From: Thiobacillus sp. UBA3361
Lineage (GTDB): Bacteria > Pseudomonadota > Gammaproteobacteria > Burkholderiales > Thiobacillaceae
Length of the DNA: 33,200 nucleotides
Direction: 5' to 3'
Assembly (NCBI GenBank): GCA_002360535.1
Contig: DEQR01000022.1
Span: forward strand, 1 to 33,200
A program made the position numbers and the translations under genes. This document shows positions 32,156-33,200 of the stretch, one piece after another (the stretch's first letter is position 1; every line of letters starts with the position of its first letter). The notes beneath the pieces were generated by a model, which worked only from the letters and a program-made list of their open reading frames with translations, searched no databases and had not been told where the DNA came from.

Positions 32156-32848
32156 ATGGAACGAATAGGCGGACATGCGGGACAACGGTGGCGAGGCTGG
32201 CATGCGCCGCTTATGTTCCTGTTCATCTTCGCCGAGCCTGTGCTGGCCTGGCAGGTGGACAGCCGGGTGGTCATCGAATACGGCGCGCTATCCATCGACC
32301 GCGCCAAGTCGGTGGCCGACATCACCCAGGCCCAGGGAGAGGGGGGGTTCCAGGCCGGCATCGGCCTGGGGCTGTTCCAGAACAAGATGCAGATGGAATT
32401 GGTCATCGACCCGGTGGACCCGGCCCGGCGCGGCAAGCGCCTGGCCCTGACCGCGCGCATCAAGACCGCCCCGGTGATCTACGTCGCCCGCGAGTTGCCG
32501 GAAGGCTCCTGCGCCTATCGGGTGGTGCTCAACCATGAGTTGCAGCATCAGCGCTTCGACCTGGAGGCGCTGCGGGCGCTTCCGGATGCGCTGCGCCGCA
32601 TGAGTCGCGAGGTGTTCACCCCCGAGGCCCTGGATCGTCTTGACGAAACCGGCCTGGCGCGGGCCAGGGATCGACTCCTGCAACGCCTGAAATACGCCTA
32701 TGACGCCCTGGGTTTTCCCCGCCACCAGTCCATCGACAACCCCCAGTCCTACGCCGAGCTGGGCGGCCGCTGCAACGGTGAGTTCGCCAAGTACCTGGGT
32801 ACGGACAAGCCCGCCTCAGGCGCTGCCGCGCCCGCCAAGCCAGGCTGA
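32156..32848 (+). CDS. Exported protein with HELQH motif, possible metalloprotease-like
   Basis: The 230-residue product has a basic start and a hydrophobic stretch (about 20-33) with likely cleavage near VLAWQV, so it is exported. NHELQHQRFD contains HELQH, a match to the HEXXH zinc-protease motif; a third ligand cannot be assigned, so activity is uncertain. The first half is beta-rich, the rest helical. The start ATG 32156 has no close ribosome binding site; a start at 32213 inside the signal region is possible but would shorten it. It converges with the TgpA-like gene, overlapping by 33 bases. Confidence 0.65.
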   Translation: MERIGGHAGQRWRGWHAPLMFLFIFAEPVLAWQVDSRVVIEYGALSIDRAKSVADITQAQGEGGFQAGIGLGLFQNKMQMELVIDPVDPARRGKRLALTARIKTAPVIYVARELPEGSCAYRVVLNHELQHQRFDLEALRALPDALRRMSREVFTPEALDRLDETGLARARDRLLQRLKYAYDALGFPRHQSIDNPQSYAELGGRCNGEFAKYLGTDKPASGAAAPAKPG

Positions 32849-33199
32849 GCGGACCACCCGACGGCGCAGTTCAGCCACGGCCGCCGCGCTGCCGCCGTAG
32901 CGGCCCTGCTCGTAGAGTTCGCGGACCCGGTCGATCTCTTCCGTCAGTTCCGGGTGTGCCGCTTGGGCACGGCGCGCGTAGCCGCGCGGGTCTTCGTCCG
33001 GCCGGCCCGGCAGGCGCAGGCGCCTTTGCCAGCGAGCATAGAGCCGCAGGGCCGGGTCGGCGGCGGGCTGGCGACCGTAGCGCCAGGCCAGCCAGGCCAG
33101 GGCCGCCAGGCCGGCCAGGATGCTGAGCCCCGCCAGGCTGGCGGCGTTGCGGGGCAGGCCGGGGCTGAGACGGGACAGCAGGCGCAATTGCCGCTCCAG
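32816..33199 (-). CDS. TgpA-like transglutaminase family protein, C-terminal fragment
   Basis: The frame is open to the right edge and ends with TGA at 32816-32818. The 127 residues hold one TM helix (LAGLSILAGLAALAWLAW) and a DUF4129-like tail (LRLYARWQRRLRLPGRPDEDPRGYARRA with ELYEQGRYGG), typical of the end of TgpA/DUF3488 membrane transglutaminases. The catalytic domain would lie beyond the window. Confidence 0.7.
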   Translation of the reverse strand: MERQLRLLSRLSPGLPRNAASLAGLSILAGLAALAWLAWRYGRQPAADPALRLYARWQRRLRLPGRPDEDPRGYARRAQAAHPELTEEIDRVRELYEQGRYGGSAAAVAELRRRVVRSAWLGGRGSA

Positions 33200-33200
33200 G

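Overview
The window looks like chromosome of a GC-rich betaproteobacterium (Rhodocyclales, Nitrosomonadales or a Thiobacillaceae-like lineage). The pointers are a PEP-CTERM protein, multihaem c-type cytochromes, a diheme cytochrome c / cytochrome b561 / QseBC-like operon, a DUF6502-DUF5666 pair, and OxyR divergent from KatG. This is inferred from gene content; no rRNA or tRNA gene was recognised. Most of the sequence is densely coding and very GC-rich. The stretch from about 27.0 to 31.9 kb is visibly less GC-rich and reads as an accessory island.

Layout. 1-250: tail of a REP-associated (RAYT-type) transposase. 0.37-8.4 kb: cyclopropane fatty acid synthase, then a peroxide-defence block: katG, oxyR (divergent), a diheme cytochrome c peroxidase, and rubrerythrin, rubredoxin and an NAD(P)H-dependent rubredoxin reductase in electron-transfer order. 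8.4-9.0 kb: a SemiSWEET-like transporter and a small unknown gene. 9.1-11.6 kb: a PEP-CTERM protein and an exported cytochrome with nine CXXCH haem sites. 11.9-15.1 kb: DUF6502 protein, DUF5666 protein with a long Glu/Lys/Pro repeat tail, and an outer-membrane-like protein, joined by overlapping reading frames. 15.2-18.5 kb: diheme cytochrome c, cytochrome b561, OmpR-type regulator and histidine kinase, preceded by a PmrA-type box.

18.6-23.1 kb is the most unusual block. A FecR-domain lipoprotein gene diverges from a two-gene operon that encodes a secreted FecR-TPR protein and a membrane CHASE2 protein with a cytosolic TIR domain. The operon's frames overlap as GTGA. The arrangement suggests a signal path from the periplasm through the membrane to a TIR (possible NADase) output. 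The shared promoter region holds a perfect 15-base palindrome on a good sigma70 promoter.

23.2-26.95 kb: a small unknown gene, then a helicase/exonuclease pair matching MrfA-MrfB. 27.0-31.9 kb: Sel1-repeat protein, a PD-(D/E)XK-like nuclease, an HNH nuclease and a translationally coupled pair of small membrane proteins, with long unexplained intergenic stretches; a defence or mobile role is possible but unproven. 32.2-33.2 kb: an exported protein with an HELQH motif, convergent with the 3' end of a TgpA-like transglutaminase gene cut by the window edge.

Several regulatory signals fit their genes: an OxyR-type site between katG and oxyR, an FNR-type box before the cytochrome c peroxidase, matching operators inside the two divergent promoters between the nonahaem cytochrome and the DUF6502 gene, and the PmrA-type box before the cytochrome/two-component operon. 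All sites were found by eye.
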